Assembly: GCA_050789255.1 (NCBI GenBank)
Contig: JBOZRQ010000060.1
Span: 328,035-392,034, forward strand
Origin: JBOZRQ01 sp050789255
Lineage (GTDB): Bacteria > Bacillota > Sulfobacillia > Symbiobacteriales > Symbiobacteriaceae
Direction: 5' to 3'
DNA length: 64,000 nt
In this document: positions 23,042 through 31,463 of the stretch, in pieces
How the letters are laid out: every line of letters starts with the position of its first letter
Numbering within the stretch: the stretch's first letter is position 1
Made by a program: the position numbers and the translations under genes
The notes under the pieces: model-generated
What the model was told of the DNA's origin: nothing
Databases searched by the model: none
The model's input: the letters and a program-made list of their open reading frames with translations, nothing else

Positions 23042-24397
23042 ATGCGCTATATCCCGATTACGCAGGCCGACAAGGAGGCCATGCTGCGGGATATCGGCGT
23101 CAGCTCGACCGATGAGCTGTTCGCCGATATTCCGCCGGCCGTACGTCTTAGCCGTCCGTTGAACCTGCCGGGGCCGCGGTCCGAGCAGGAGATTCTGGCA
23201 GACTTCCGCTGGATCACGGGCAAGAACGCCAACATGATCGACAACGCCTGCTTCCTGGGATCTGGCGCCTATGACCACTATATCCCCGCCCTCGTCGACT
23301 ACTTCCTGCAGCGGGGCGAGTTCCTGACCGCCTATACCCCCTACCAGCCGGAGATCAGCCAGGGCACCCTGCAGGCGATCTACGAGTGGCAGTCGCTGAT
23401 TTGTGAACTGACCGCCATGGATGTGGCCAACGCCTCCATGTACGACGGCGCCAGCGCCATGGCCGAGTCCGCCGTGATGGCCCTGGACCTGACCGGCCGC
23501 AAGAAGGTCGTCATTGCCAAGTCCGTCCACCCCGACTACCGCGCCGTGGTCCGGACGTACCTGTCCGGCCTGGACGTAGAGCTGGTGGAGGTGGGCCTGG
23601 CCGCGGGCGGAGCAGGTGTTTCCTGCACCGACGAGCTCGCCGGGGTGGTCGACGACCGGACCGCCGCAGTGATTATCCAGACCCCGAACTTCTTCGGCAA
23701 CCTGGAGTCGGTGCGTAAGGTGGAGCAGATCACCCACGCCAAGGGCGCCCTCTTCCTGGTGGGCATCACCGACCCGTACTCCCTGGGTCTGCTCGAAGCC
23801 CCGGGCAACTATGGCGCGGATATCGTCGCGATGGAGTGCCAGGCCTTCGGCAACCCGACCTCGTACGGCGGCCCCGTCTGCGGCGTCATCGCCACGAAAC
23901 AGCAGTTCGTCCGCCGCATCCCCGGCCGCATTGCCGGGCAGACCGTGGACAACCGCGGCCAGCGGGCCTTCGTGCTCACCCTGCAGGCCCGTGAGCAGCA
24001 CATCCGCCGTGAGAAGGCGACGTCGAACATCTGCACCAACCAGGCCCTGAACGCCCTGGCCGCCAGCATCACCATGAACTGGCTCGGCAAGGAGGGCCTG
24101 CAGGTCGCTGCACAGCAGTCGCTGGCCAAGGCCCGCTTCCTGCACAGCGAGATCTTGAAGATCGACGGCTGGAAGCCGGCCTTCACCGGTCCGTTCTTCC
24201 ATGAGTTCACCGTGATCGCCCCGGTTGATGTGGCCAAGCTGAACGACCACCTGCTGAAGACCAAGCAGATCATCGGCGGCCACGCCATTGCCAAGCATTA
24301 CCCCGAGCTCGGCAACGCGGTCACCTTCTGCGTCACCGAGAAGCGGACCCGGGCCGAGATCGACCGGCTGATCGCCGGCCTGAAGGAGGTGCGCTAA
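23042..24397 (+). CDS. gcvPA: Glycine dehydrogenase (decarboxylating) subunit 1
   Basis: N-terminal half of the split P protein, 451 residues. It has RYIPITQADKEAMLRDIGV at the start, FLGSGAYDHYIPALVDYFL, FLTAYTPYQPEISQGTLQAI, and EKATSNICTNQALNALAAS. It decarboxylates glycine together with GcvPB, to which it binds as a heterodimer; it lacks the PLP lysine. ATG 23042 begins 2 bp after gcvH, and gcvPB follows after 1 bp, indicating coupled synthesis of both halves. Confidence 0.96.
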   Translation: MRYIPITQADKEAMLRDIGVSSTDELFADIPPAVRLSRPLNLPGPRSEQEILADFRWITGKNANMIDNACFLGSGAYDHYIPALVDYFLQRGEFLTAYTPYQPEISQGTLQAIYEWQSLICELTAMDVANASMYDGASAMAESAVMALDLTGRKKVVIAKSVHPDYRAVVRTYLSGLDVELVEVGLAAGGAGVSCTDELAGVVDDRTAAVIIQTPNFFGNLESVRKVEQITHAKGALFLVGITDPYSLGLLEAPGNYGADIVAMECQAFGNPTSYGGPVCGVIATKQQFVRRIPGRIAGQTVDNRGQRAFVLTLQAREQHIRREKATSNICTNQALNALAASITMNWLGKEGLQVAAQQSLAKARFLHSEILKIDGWKPAFTGPFFHEFTVIAPVDVAKLNDHLLKTKQIIGGHAIAKHYPELGNAVTFCVTEKRTRAEIDRLIAGLKEVR

Positions 24398-24398
24398 C

Positions 24399-25856
24399 AT
24401 GTCGGTTGCGCTGATTTTCGAGTTGAGCAAGCCCGGCAAGCGCAGCTTCTCCTTCCCCGAGCTCGACGTTCCGGCGGTCAGCCTCGACGAGGCCATCCCC
24501 GCTGAGCTGCGTCGTACGGCCCCGGCCGATCTGCCCGAGGTGGGCGAGATCGAGCTGGTCCGCCATTACACCCAGCTCTCCCGGCTGAACCACGGCGTCG
24601 ACGTGGACTTCTACCCGCTGGGCTCCTGCACCATGAAGTACAACCCGCGCATCAACGAGACCGTGGTGCGCCTGCCCGGCGCCTCCTGGACCCACCCCCT
24701 GCAGGATGACTCGACTGTCCAGGGCAACCTGGAGATCATGTACACCCTGGAGGATTGGCTGAAGGAAGTCACCGGCATGGACCGGGTGACGCTTCAGCCT
24801 GCGGCCGGCGCCCATGGCGAGCTGACCGGCGCTCTCTTGATTCGGGCGTACCATGTCAACCGTGGCGACACGGCCCGCAACAAGATCATCGTGCCGGAGA
24901 GCGCCCACGGCACCAACCCGGCCACCGCCGCCATGGTTGGCTACGAGGTGGTAACGGTTGGCACCGACAAGAACGGCAACGTCGACCTCGACAGTCTGCG
25001 CAGCGTGGTCGGTCCCGACACCGCCGCGCTGATGATGACCAACCCGTCCACCCTGGGCCTCTTTGAGCCCAACATTAAGCAGATTGCCGACATCGTCCAC
25101 GAGGCCGGCGGCCTGCTGTACTACGACGGGGCCAACCTGAACGCCATTATGGGCTACGCCCGCCCTGGCGACATGGGCTTCGACGTGGTCCACCTGAACC
25201 TGCACAAGACCTTCACCCAGCCCCACGGCGGCGGCGGCCCCGGCGCCGGTCCGGTTGGCGTGAAGGCGTCGCTGGTGCCCTTCCTGCCGGTGCCCGTGGT
25301 GGAGAAGAAGGCCGACGGCTCCTTCTTCATGGACTACAATCGCCCGGCCACCATCGGCAAGATCCGTTCCTTTGGCGGCTCCTTCGGCGTCTTCGTCCGG
25401 TCGCTGGCCTACTGCCTGGCCTGCGGCGGTGAGGGGCTCAAGCAGGTCTCCGAATATGCGGTGCTGAACGCCAACTATATTCAGGCCCACCTGAAGAACT
25501 ACTGGGCGCCCGCCTACGACCGCTTCTGCATGCACGAGTGCGTGCTGACCGGCAAGTTCCTGAAGGCGGAGACCGGCGTCAGAACGCTGGATCTGGCCAA
25601 GCGGCTGCTGGACGAGGGCGTGCACCCGCCCACGATCTACTTCCCGCTGATCGTCGAAGAGGCGGTCATGATCGAGCCGACCGAGACCGAGCCCAAGGAG
25701 ACCCTCGACGCCTTCATCGCTTCCATGATTCAGATCAACAAGGAAGCGAAGGAGGACCCCGAGAAGGTCAAGTCGGCCCCGCACAACACCCCGGTGGGGC
25801 GCCTCGACGAGGCGCTGGCGGCCCGCAAGCCGAACCTGCGCTACAAGCGGGCATAG
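24399..25856 (+). CDS. gcvPB: Glycine dehydrogenase (decarboxylating) subunit 2
   Basis: C-terminal, PLP-carrying half of the split P protein, 485 residues. The cofactor lysine is K270 in HLNLHKTFTQPHGGGG, and DFYPLGSCTMKYNP and ESAHGTNPATAAM are also typical. It forms the active decarboxylase with GcvPA and loads the aminomethyl group on GcvH. The GcvL dihydrolipoamide dehydrogenase is not in the window. It is followed by a strong terminator, so lipM is a separate unit. Confidence 0.96.
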   Translation: MSVALIFELSKPGKRSFSFPELDVPAVSLDEAIPAELRRTAPADLPEVGEIELVRHYTQLSRLNHGVDVDFYPLGSCTMKYNPRINETVVRLPGASWTHPLQDDSTVQGNLEIMYTLEDWLKEVTGMDRVTLQPAAGAHGELTGALLIRAYHVNRGDTARNKIIVPESAHGTNPATAAMVGYEVVTVGTDKNGNVDLDSLRSVVGPDTAALMMTNPSTLGLFEPNIKQIADIVHEAGGLLYYDGANLNAIMGYARPGDMGFDVVHLNLHKTFTQPHGGGGPGAGPVGVKASLVPFLPVPVVEKKADGSFFMDYNRPATIGKIRSFGGSFGVFVRSLAYCLACGGEGLKQVSEYAVLNANYIQAHLKNYWAPAYDRFCMHECVLTGKFLKAETGVRTLDLAKRLLDEGVHPPTIYFPLIVEEAVMIEPTETEPKETLDAFIASMIQINKEAKEDPEKVKSAPHNTPVGRLDEALAARKPNLRYKRA

Positions 25857-25869
25857 TTCCGTTGCTGAC

Positions 25870-25906
25870 CGAGGTGAGGCCGGCCTCCGGCCTCACCTCG
25901 TGATTT
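25870..25906 (+). terminator. Terminator of the gcv operon
   Basis: A perfect 14-bp stem (CGAGGTGAGGCCGG / CCGGCCTCACCTCG) with a 3-nt loop, followed by TGATTTCT, 13 bp after gcvPB. Confidence 0.85.
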
Positions 25907-25927
25907 CTCACAGGAGGCCAGACCAGG

Positions 25928-26752
25928 ATGAAGCAGAATCAGTGGCGTCTTCTCAACACAGGCCACAAGACCGGCCCGGAGAATATGGCGATCGATGAGG
26001 CGATCATGCGGGCGCACGGGCGCGGCGAGGTGCCGCCCACGCTCAGGTTCTACGGCTGGGAGCCGGCTGCGGTGAGCATCGGCTACTTCCAGTCGATGGT
26101 CCAGGAGGTGGACCTGGAGGCGGTGAAGGCCGGGGGCTGGGGCTACGTGCGGCGGCCCACCGGCGGGCGCATGATCTTTCACCATAACGAACTGACCTAC
26201 AGCGTGACCATCCGTGAAGAGCTGCTGCCCGGCGGGGTGATCGAGACCTACCGGGAGCTCTCCAAGGGGCTGCTGGAAGGCCTGCGCATCCTGGGCGCCG
26301 ACCCCGAGCTCTCGGGCGGCGAGCAGGACCCACGCAAGTCGAATCCGGGCGGGTTCAACGCCGCCTGTTTCGATACGTCTTCGGCCTACGAGCTGACCGT
26401 GCAGGGCCGCAAGGTCGCCGGCAGCGCCCAGACCCGCAAGGACGGCGTGATCATGCAGCACGGCTCGATCATGCTGGACCTGGACGTGGCGCTGCTCTTC
26501 AGCCTCCTAAGGGTGCCCGAGGGCGCCCGGGAACGGCTAATGGAGCGCTTCAGCCGCAAGGCGGTCTCCGTCAAGGAGTCCCTTGGCCGGCAGGTCTCCT
26601 ACGAGGAGGCTGCCCGGGCCTTCACCGAAGGTTTTGCGGCCGGTTTGGGGCTGGAGCTGGTGGAGGGGGCGCTGACCCCCGCCGAGGAGGCCGACGCCGC
26701 CAGGCTGCTGGAGGAGAAGTACGGCTGCGATACGTGGAACCTGAAAAAATAG
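25928..26752 (+). CDS. lipM: Octanoyltransferase LipM (lipoate-protein ligase A family)
   Basis: Probably moves octanoyl from acyl carrier protein to GcvH, the first step of lipoyl assembly in Gram-positives; 274 residues. Diagnostic features are RRPTGGRMIFHHNELTYSV (about residues 75-93), the acyl-accepting Cys C147 in ACFDTSSAYE, and K162 in GRKVAGSAQ. The Cys environment favours LipM over a free-lipoate ligase LplA. It lies between gcvPB and glyA, fitting a service role for GcvH. ATG 25928 follows CAGGAGG. Confidence 0.88.
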   Translation: MKQNQWRLLNTGHKTGPENMAIDEAIMRAHGRGEVPPTLRFYGWEPAAVSIGYFQSMVQEVDLEAVKAGGWGYVRRPTGGRMIFHHNELTYSVTIREELLPGGVIETYRELSKGLLEGLRILGADPELSGGEQDPRKSNPGGFNAACFDTSSAYELTVQGRKVAGSAQTRKDGVIMQHGSIMLDLDVALLFSLLRVPEGARERLMERFSRKAVSVKESLGRQVSYEEAARAFTEGFAAGLGLELVEGALTPAEEADAARLLEEKYGCDTWNLKK

Positions 26753-26756
26753 AATC

Positions 26757-26786
26757 TTGACAGCCCGGCATGGCTTACACTACCAT
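26757..26786 (+). promoter_or_regulatory. Promoter of the ZTP riboswitch-glyA transcript
   Basis: A perfect -35 TTGACA (26757-26762) is 18 bp from TACCAT (26781-26786). The inferred start lies just before the ZTP aptamer. Confidence 0.68.
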
Positions 26787-26796
26787 GAGGGAAACC

Positions 26797-26885
26797 GTGC
26801 CAGCGCAGCGTAACTGGCGAAAGAGGGGGAGAACACCCCGAGGGAGCGCTGCGTCTGACAACAAGCCGTTCGCCTGGGCTGGAGG
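26797..26885 (+). promoter_or_regulatory. ZTP (pfl) riboswitch
   Basis: The leader has the two conserved ZTP parts: GCGTAACTGGCG followed by a GGGGGAGAACACCCC hairpin and GAGGGAGCGCTGCG, then after a linker the CCGTTCGCCTGGGC pseudoknot element (about 26866-26880). The class binds ZTP/ZMP, alarmones of 10-formyl-tetrahydrofolate shortage, and activates folate genes, glyA among them. A terminator follows at once, consistent with an ON switch by antitermination. Confidence 0.92.
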
Positions 26886-26927
26886 CATGGGGAGCAGGTA
26901 TTCCTGCGTCCCCGTGGCCTCCTTTTT
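26881..26927 (+). terminator. ZTP riboswitch expression-platform terminator
   Basis: GGAGGCATGGGGAGCAGG pairs with TCCTGCGTCCCCGTGGCCTCC with small bulges, followed by TTTTTGC. The left arm begins right after the conserved aptamer end, so ligand binding can compete with the stem. Confidence 0.85.
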
Positions 26928-26960
26928 GCATGGATTACAACCTGGGGAGGACTCCGAGCC

Positions 26961-28199
26961 ATGGCAGACCTGAAGACCTACGACCCCGAAGTCTACGAGG
27001 TAATCCAGCTTGAGGCGAAGCGGCAGTACAACAACATCGAGCTGATCGCCTCCGAGAACTTCGTGCCCCAGCCCGTGCTGGAGGCCGCCGGCAGCGTGCT
27101 GACCAACAAGTACGCCGAGGGCTATCCCGGCAAGCGCTACTACGGCGGCTGCGAGCATGTGGACGTGGTGGAGAACATCGCCCGGGAGCGCCTCAAGGCG
27201 GCCTTCGGGGCGGACCACGTCAACGTGCAGCCCCACTCGGGCGCCAACGCCAACACCGCCGTCTATTTCGCCTTCCTGAACCCCGGCGACACCGTGCTGG
27301 GCATGAACCTGGCCCAGGGCGGCCACCTGACCCACGGCTCGCCGGTCAACTTCAGCGGCAAAACCTACAACTTCATCCCCTACGGCCTCGACCCCGAGAC
27401 CGAGCGGGTCAACATGGAGACCGTGGCCGAGCTGGCCCGGGAGCATAAGCCGAAAATCATCGTGGCCGGCTACTCGGCCTACCCCCGCACGCTTGACTTC
27501 AAGCGCTTCCGGGAGATCGCCGACGAGGTCGGCGCCCTGCTCATGGTCGACATGGCCCACTTCGCGGGCCTGGCTGCCACGGGCTACTACCCGAACCCCA
27601 TGGAGCATGCCCACATCGTCACCACCACGACGCACAAGACCCTCCGGGGTCCCCGGGGCGGCGCCATCCTCTGCCGGGCCGAGTACGCCCAGGCCATCGA
27701 CAAGGCGATCTTCCCCGGCATGCAGGGCGGCCCGCTCATGCACATCATCGCGGCGAAGGCGGTGGCCTTCAAGCAGCTGAGCGACCCCGCCTACAAGGCC
27801 TACTGCGGCCGGGTCGTCGAGAACGCCCAGGCCATGGCCAAGGCCCTGACCGACCGGGGCTTCCGCCTGGTGACCGGCGGCACCGACAACCACCTGATGC
27901 TGGTCGACCTGCGCCCCAAGGGCATCACCGGCAAGAAGGCCGAGCACCTGCTCGACCAGGTGGGCATCACGGTCAACAAGAACGCCATCCCCAACGACCC
28001 CGAGAAGCCCATGGTGACCAGCGGCATCCGCGTGGGCACCCCGGCGGCCACCACCCGGGGCATGGGGCCGGCCGAAATGGATCAGATCGCCGACCTGATC
28101 GACCGGACCATCGGCGCCCGGGACGACGAGGCGAAGCTGGCGCAGATTCGCGCCGAGGTGAGCGCCCTGACCGCCCGCTTCCCCCTGGTGCAGGAGTAA
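26961..28199 (+). CDS. glyA: Serine hydroxymethyltransferase
   Basis: Interconverts serine plus tetrahydrofolate with glycine plus 5,10-methylene-tetrahydrofolate; 412 residues, PLP-dependent, cytoplasmic. The PLP lysine is K226 in TTTTHKTLRGPRGG; also seen are ELIASENFVPQPVL, the GYPGKRYYGG substrate segment and ANANTAVYFAFL. ATG 26961 follows GGGGAGGA. Together with the gcv operon it links glycine breakdown, serine synthesis and folate status, with two different riboswitches reading glycine and ZTP. Confidence 0.97.
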   Translation: MADLKTYDPEVYEVIQLEAKRQYNNIELIASENFVPQPVLEAAGSVLTNKYAEGYPGKRYYGGCEHVDVVENIARERLKAAFGADHVNVQPHSGANANTAVYFAFLNPGDTVLGMNLAQGGHLTHGSPVNFSGKTYNFIPYGLDPETERVNMETVAELAREHKPKIIVAGYSAYPRTLDFKRFREIADEVGALLMVDMAHFAGLAATGYYPNPMEHAHIVTTTTHKTLRGPRGGAILCRAEYAQAIDKAIFPGMQGGPLMHIIAAKAVAFKQLSDPAYKAYCGRVVENAQAMAKALTDRGFRLVTGGTDNHLMLVDLRPKGITGKKAEHLLDQVGITVNKNAIPNDPEKPMVTSGIRVGTPAATTRGMGPAEMDQIADLIDRTIGARDDEAKLAQIRAEVSALTARFPLVQE

Positions 28200-28208
28200 C
28201 GGATGACC

Positions 28209-28249
28209 AGGAACCCCCGTCTCAAGGAGGACGGGGGTTCCTTTTATTG
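28209..28249 (+). terminator. Terminator of glyA
   Basis: A 13-bp stem AGGAACCCCCGTC / GACGGGGGTTCCT with an 8-nt loop, then TTTATTG; 9 bp after the glyA stop. Confidence 0.9.
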
Positions 28250-28269
28250 CAGAGGGGGAGGCGGAAAGA

Positions 28270-29073
28270 GTGCTGTATACCGAACCGAAGGTGCAGACGT
28301 TCGAGGCAGTGGCGCCCCGCAGCACGGCAGATGGCTCGCCGGCAGAGATGCCGGTCTTCGTGGCGCACCCTGAGCCGACCGGGGAGAAGCGGCCCGGTCT
28401 GATCCTGCTCCAGGAGATCTTCGGGGTCAACGACCACATCCGGGATGTGTGCCGTCGGTTTGCCTCCATGGGCTATGTGGTGGTCGCACCGGACATCTTC
28501 CACCGGTCGGGGCACTGGATCAAACTTGGCTATGACCAGTTCTCTGAGGCGAGGCCGCTGGTCGGCACGCTGACCGAGGAGCTGGTGGTGGGGGACATTG
28601 CCGCCGCCCTGGACTTTCTGACCGGTCAGGATGATGTGGACGCCACCCGGATCGGCGTGGTGGGCTACTGCTTCGGCGGGCGCATGTCCTTCATCTCCGC
28701 AGCCCGGTTCCAGGGCCGGATCAAGGCCGCTGCGATCTACTACGGCGGCGGCATCGCATCGAATCAAACCAGCGAGGCCTGGCCCGTGCCGCCCCTCACC
28801 CGGACCGGGGATATCAAGTGCCCTGTGATCGCCTTCTTCGGGGCCCTCGACAAGCACATCCCGCAGGAGGCGGTCGCCGCCCTGGACGAGTCGCTCCAGG
28901 CCCACGGGGTGGCCCACAGCGTGCACTACTACCCATACGCCGACCACGGCTTCTTCTGCGACGCCCGTGCGACCTACCACCCGCGGGCGGCTCAGGACGC
29001 CTGGCACCGCACCATGTGGTTCTTCGGCAAGCACCTCGGTCCGGTGCCCTCGGTCCCCTGGAACCAGGTGTAA
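28270..29073 (+). CDS. Dienelactone hydrolase family protein
   Basis: An alpha/beta hydrolase of 267 residues. The nucleophile is C134 in GVVGYCFGGRM, with E49 in LLQEIFGVN and a C-terminal His in YADHGFFCDARATYH, the Cys-Asp-His (plus Glu) set of dienelactone hydrolases. The classical reaction opens dienelactone in chloroaromatic breakdown, but most genomic homologues have unknown esterase substrates and no such pathway is seen nearby. Start GTG 28270 has GGGGGAGGCGG upstream. The next gene begins 3 bp after its stop. Confidence 0.87.
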   Translation: MLYTEPKVQTFEAVAPRSTADGSPAEMPVFVAHPEPTGEKRPGLILLQEIFGVNDHIRDVCRRFASMGYVVVAPDIFHRSGHWIKLGYDQFSEARPLVGTLTEELVVGDIAAALDFLTGQDDVDATRIGVVGYCFGGRMSFISAARFQGRIKAAAIYYGGGIASNQTSEAWPVPPLTRTGDIKCPVIAFFGALDKHIPQEAVAALDESLQAHGVAHSVHYYPYADHGFFCDARATYHPRAAQDAWHRTMWFFGKHLGPVPSVPWNQV

Positions 29074-29076
29074 CCC

Positions 29077-29604
29077 ATGGACGACTTACGCTACCCGGTG
29101 GGCCGTTTCGCGGCGCCCGATGAGATTACGCCCGAGCATCGCATCCAGTGGATCCTTGAGATCGAACAGACCCCCGCAAGGCTGCGTGAAGCGGTGGCAG
29201 GCCTTGCGCCGGCGCAGTTCGCCACCCCGTACCGGGAAGGTGGGTGGACGGTGCGGCAGGTGGTTCATCACATCTTTGACAGCCACGTCAACAGCTACGT
29301 GCGCTTCAAGCTGGCCCTGACCGAGCCGGAGCCCACGATCAAGCCCTACGACGAGGCAGCATGGGCCAAGCTGGCCGACACCGAGGCCGTCGACCCCGAG
29401 GTCTCCCTGGCGCTGCTCGACGGGCTGCACACCCGCTGGGTGGCGCTGCTGAAGGCGCTCACGCCCACGGACTTCGCCCGCACCCTGCGCCATCCGGAGA
29501 TGGGCCTGCTCACGCTGGATCAAATGCTGGGCCTATACGCCTGGCACGGGCGCCACCACGTGGCCCACATTACCAACCTGCGCCAGCGCCTGGGGTGGAC
29601 CTAG
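29077..29604 (+). CDS. YfiT/BstA-like DinB-family protein (putative bacillithiol transferase)
   Basis: A 175-residue DinB-superfamily protein with the YfiT/BstA signature: YPVGRF near the N-terminus, TVRQVVHHIFDSH (metal-binding His, about residues 60-72) and WHGRHHVAHI near the C-terminus. BstA proteins conjugate bacillithiol to electrophiles for detoxification using a divalent metal. Whether this organism makes bacillithiol cannot be seen in the window. It starts 3 bp after the hydrolase and probably shares its transcript. Confidence 0.87.
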   Translation: MDDLRYPVGRFAAPDEITPEHRIQWILEIEQTPARLREAVAGLAPAQFATPYREGGWTVRQVVHHIFDSHVNSYVRFKLALTEPEPTIKPYDEAAWAKLADTEAVDPEVSLALLDGLHTRWVALLKALTPTDFARTLRHPEMGLLTLDQMLGLYAWHGRHHVAHITNLRQRLGWT

Positions 29605-29610
29605 AACAAA

Positions 29611-29646
29611 AGCAGCCGGTGGCGATCTGCCACTGGCTGCTCTGTC
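29611..29646. terminator. Terminator between convergent genes
   Basis: A 13-bp stem AGCAGCCGGTGGC / GCCACTGGCTGCT with a 5-nt loop. It lies between the BstA-like gene and the convergent LiaF-like gene and may act in both directions. Confidence 0.75.
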
Positions 29647-29659
29647 ATAGCGTGTGTAG

Positions 29660-30616
29660 CTAGTTGCTTACCTGACGGACCCGGATCTCGCCGATGCCGC
29701 CAGATACCTGGAGCTCGACCCGGTCCTTCGCCGTGTCGTAGCTGGGCGAAATCCACACGCCGTCCCGCTTATCGTAGTCGCCGCCGACATTGACCGAGCC
29801 GATGCCGGTGGAGAACCGGATGCGGACCGCCATCGATCGGGGGATGTTGATGGTGGTGGCGCCGACGCCGGTGTTGATCTCGGCGCGGAACTCGCCCTTG
29901 GCCGGGAGGGTGATGTTGGACTCGCCGACCCCGGTCTCCAACTTCAGACCGGTCAGGGTCAGGGCCGAGAGGTCCAGCGTCGATTCACCTACGCCTGTGC
30001 CCACGGTGAGCTGCGTGGGCACGTCCGGGTTGAGGCGGAGATCCCAGCGACCGCCCCGGGTGTTGTTGCCAAAGAAGAGGGGGAAGTTGTTCATCTCGGT
30101 GCGCAGGCTGTAGACCGCCGTGTCGCCACTATTGTAGTGATCCTTCACGAGCCGGGAGCCGTTGATCCGGTAGACCTCGCCGTCTACCAGGCGGCCGCCC
30201 TGGGCGCCGGCGCTGATGCGCAGCTCGCCCACGCCCGGCTTGATCTCCACACGGGCCGCTTTGGCCCCGTTCACATCGGCGGCAATCTGATCTTCAGCGA
30301 CCGAGGAGCCACCGGCGCTCAGGGTGGGGTACAGGTAGAGGGCGCCGCCAAGGAAGGTCAGCACGACACCGAGGATCACCCAGCGCCCCCAGGCGGTGTT
30401 GCGGCCGAACAGGATATCCAGGCCGCCGGCGATCAGCCAGACGGGCCAGAGGCGCCACAGGACGGACCAGACCTCCCAGCCGAGCAGGCCGAGGTTATTG
30501 GCCAGGAACACCAGGCCCATGGCGATCAGGATCACCGGGCCGACCACGCCGCGGCGCCGAGTGGGGACCGGGGGCTTGCCAGTAGGAATACCGAACTCGT
30601 CTTTCTGGACGTTCAC
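29660..30616 (-). CDS. LiaF-like membrane protein with toastrack domain
   Basis: A 318-residue envelope protein. After about 30 residues come a RRGVVGPVILIAMGLVFLANN segment and further helices (LiaI/DUF5668-like, to about residue 110). Then an adhesin-like beta-helical toastrack domain follows with repeats such as TVGTGVGESTLDLSALTLTG and LETGVGESNITLPA. LiaF proteins restrain cell-wall-stress kinases in Bacillus; this homologue may do the same. GTG 30616 is preferred because GGAGG sits 9 bp upstream; the frame extends to 30673. The upstream gene ends 13 bp before it. Confidence 0.8.
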   Translation of the reverse strand: MNVQKDEFGIPTGKPPVPTRRRGVVGPVILIAMGLVFLANNLGLLGWEVWSVLWRLWPVWLIAGGLDILFGRNTAWGRWVILGVVLTFLGGALYLYPTLSAGGSSVAEDQIAADVNGAKAARVEIKPGVGELRISAGAQGGRLVDGEVYRINGSRLVKDHYNSGDTAVYSLRTEMNNFPLFFGNNTRGGRWDLRLNPDVPTQLTVGTGVGESTLDLSALTLTGLKLETGVGESNITLPAKGEFRAEINTGVGATTINIPRSMAVRIRFSTGIGSVNVGGDYDKRDGVWISPSYDTAKDRVELQVSGGIGEIRVRQVSN

Positions 30617-30629
30617 AGGATGATGCCTC

Positions 30630-31247
30630 CTAGTTGTTGCGGTTGCGGTTGAATAGCAGGACGCCGATGCCAATCAGGGCCAGGGGGAAGAGCCAGCGCA
30701 TCATGGAGCCGACGAAGACGGTGGTACCCACAATCGCCAGCACGCCGGCGGGAATAATGGCCCACTTCTGCCGTGCCAGCACGGTGACCAGCCCGAACGT
30801 GGCGGCCAGACCGTATAGCATGATCGCGCCGGTGGGCAGGAAGGGCAGAATCTTGCCGAAGAGGACCACCACGGCCACCGTGCCAAGCACACCGCCGGGG
30901 ATCATCGCCCACCAGTGCTGCGGCCGGTTTAAGTAGACACCCCAGAAGGCGGCGCTGAGGGCGCCGAGGATGATCCAGCCGAAGTCGAACCAGGGCAGCA
31001 GCCCTTCCAGCATGATCATCGCCCCGATGGCACCCAGGGCAGCGGTGGGAAACAGCGCCCACCAGTGGTTTCGGTTCGTTATGAAGACCAGCCCGAAGGA
31101 GGCAGCGCCGAGCAGGAACATCGCGCCCCAAAACAGGCTGCTGATGAAATGGAAGATGCCCAGGTTGCCCAGGAGCAACAGGACGCCAAGACCGAGGAGC
31201 CCGAATCCTGCGAGCGAGCGACCATCTGTGGAAAACCGAGTGTTCAT
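30630..31247 (-). CDS. Multi-helix membrane protein, LiaI/DUF5668-like
   Basis: A 205-residue integral membrane protein with about eight hydrophobic segments, many as short hairpins containing NRNHWWALFP-type, RPQHWWAMIP-type and RQKWAIIP-type repeats about 60 residues apart. So it appears to be an internal triplication of one two-helix unit. Function unknown; pairing with a LiaF-like gene suggests an envelope-stress module. I chose ATG 31247, with CGGAGG 8 bp upstream; ATG 31250 is equally possible. Confidence 0.72.
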   Translation of the reverse strand: MNTRFSTDGRSLAGFGLLGLGVLLLLGNLGIFHFISSLFWGAMFLLGAASFGLVFITNRNHWWALFPTAALGAIGAMIMLEGLLPWFDFGWIILGALSAAFWGVYLNRPQHWWAMIPGGVLGTVAVVVLFGKILPFLPTGAIMLYGLAATFGLVTVLARQKWAIIPAGVLAIVGTTVFVGSMMRWLFPLALIGIGVLLFNRNRNN

Positions 31248-31277
31248 CATCGATTCCTCCGTTTCACTTACAAGACA

Positions 31278-31283
31278 AGTATA
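31278..31283 (-). promoter_or_regulatory. Possible -10 element for the LiaF-like operon
   Basis: On the minus strand TATACT lies about 30 bp before the start codon of the membrane protein gene. No good -35 is visible at the standard spacing, so an activator may be needed. Confidence 0.4.
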
Positions 31284-31372
31284 GGCCTTGAAAAGTTCAT
31301 GCACATGTGCCTGAATTCACATCTTCTAGATGACGACCCATGCCAAAAGTCATGTTCTGGTCATGATCGGGC

Positions 31373-31401
31373 TTGACGGTCCTCGACAGCGCGCCTATAC
31401 T
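31373..31401 (+). promoter_or_regulatory. Promoter of the marR-efflux operon
   Basis: TTGACG (31373-31378) and TATACT (31396-31401) are 17 bp apart, close to the sigma-A consensus. Transcription would begin near 31408, just before a palindrome at 31416-31444. Confidence 0.8.
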
Positions 31402-31415
31402 ACCAAAGACGATCC

Positions 31416-31444
31416 TTAATGGTGCTAAAGACTAGCATGGTTAA
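31416..31444 (+). promoter_or_regulatory. Candidate MarR operator palindrome
   Basis: TTAA-TGG-TGCTA-AAGAC-TAGCA-TGG-TTAA: the outer TTAA pairs and inner TGCTA/TAGCA arms are perfectly inverted. It sits a few bases after the inferred transcription start and before the marR ribosome site, the right place for autorepression. Confidence 0.65.
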
Positions 31445-31463
31445 GCACGAAAGGGGCACCCGA

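Noticed and set aside
23036..25784. Two long minus-strand frames opposite gcvPA and gcvPB
   Set aside because: Fully antisense to glycine decarboxylase subunits with intact motifs.
31321..31372. Possible direct repeat TCATGTTCTGG-TCATGA upstream of the marR promoter
   Set aside because: Short and imperfect; the palindrome at 31416-31444 is a much better operator candidate.
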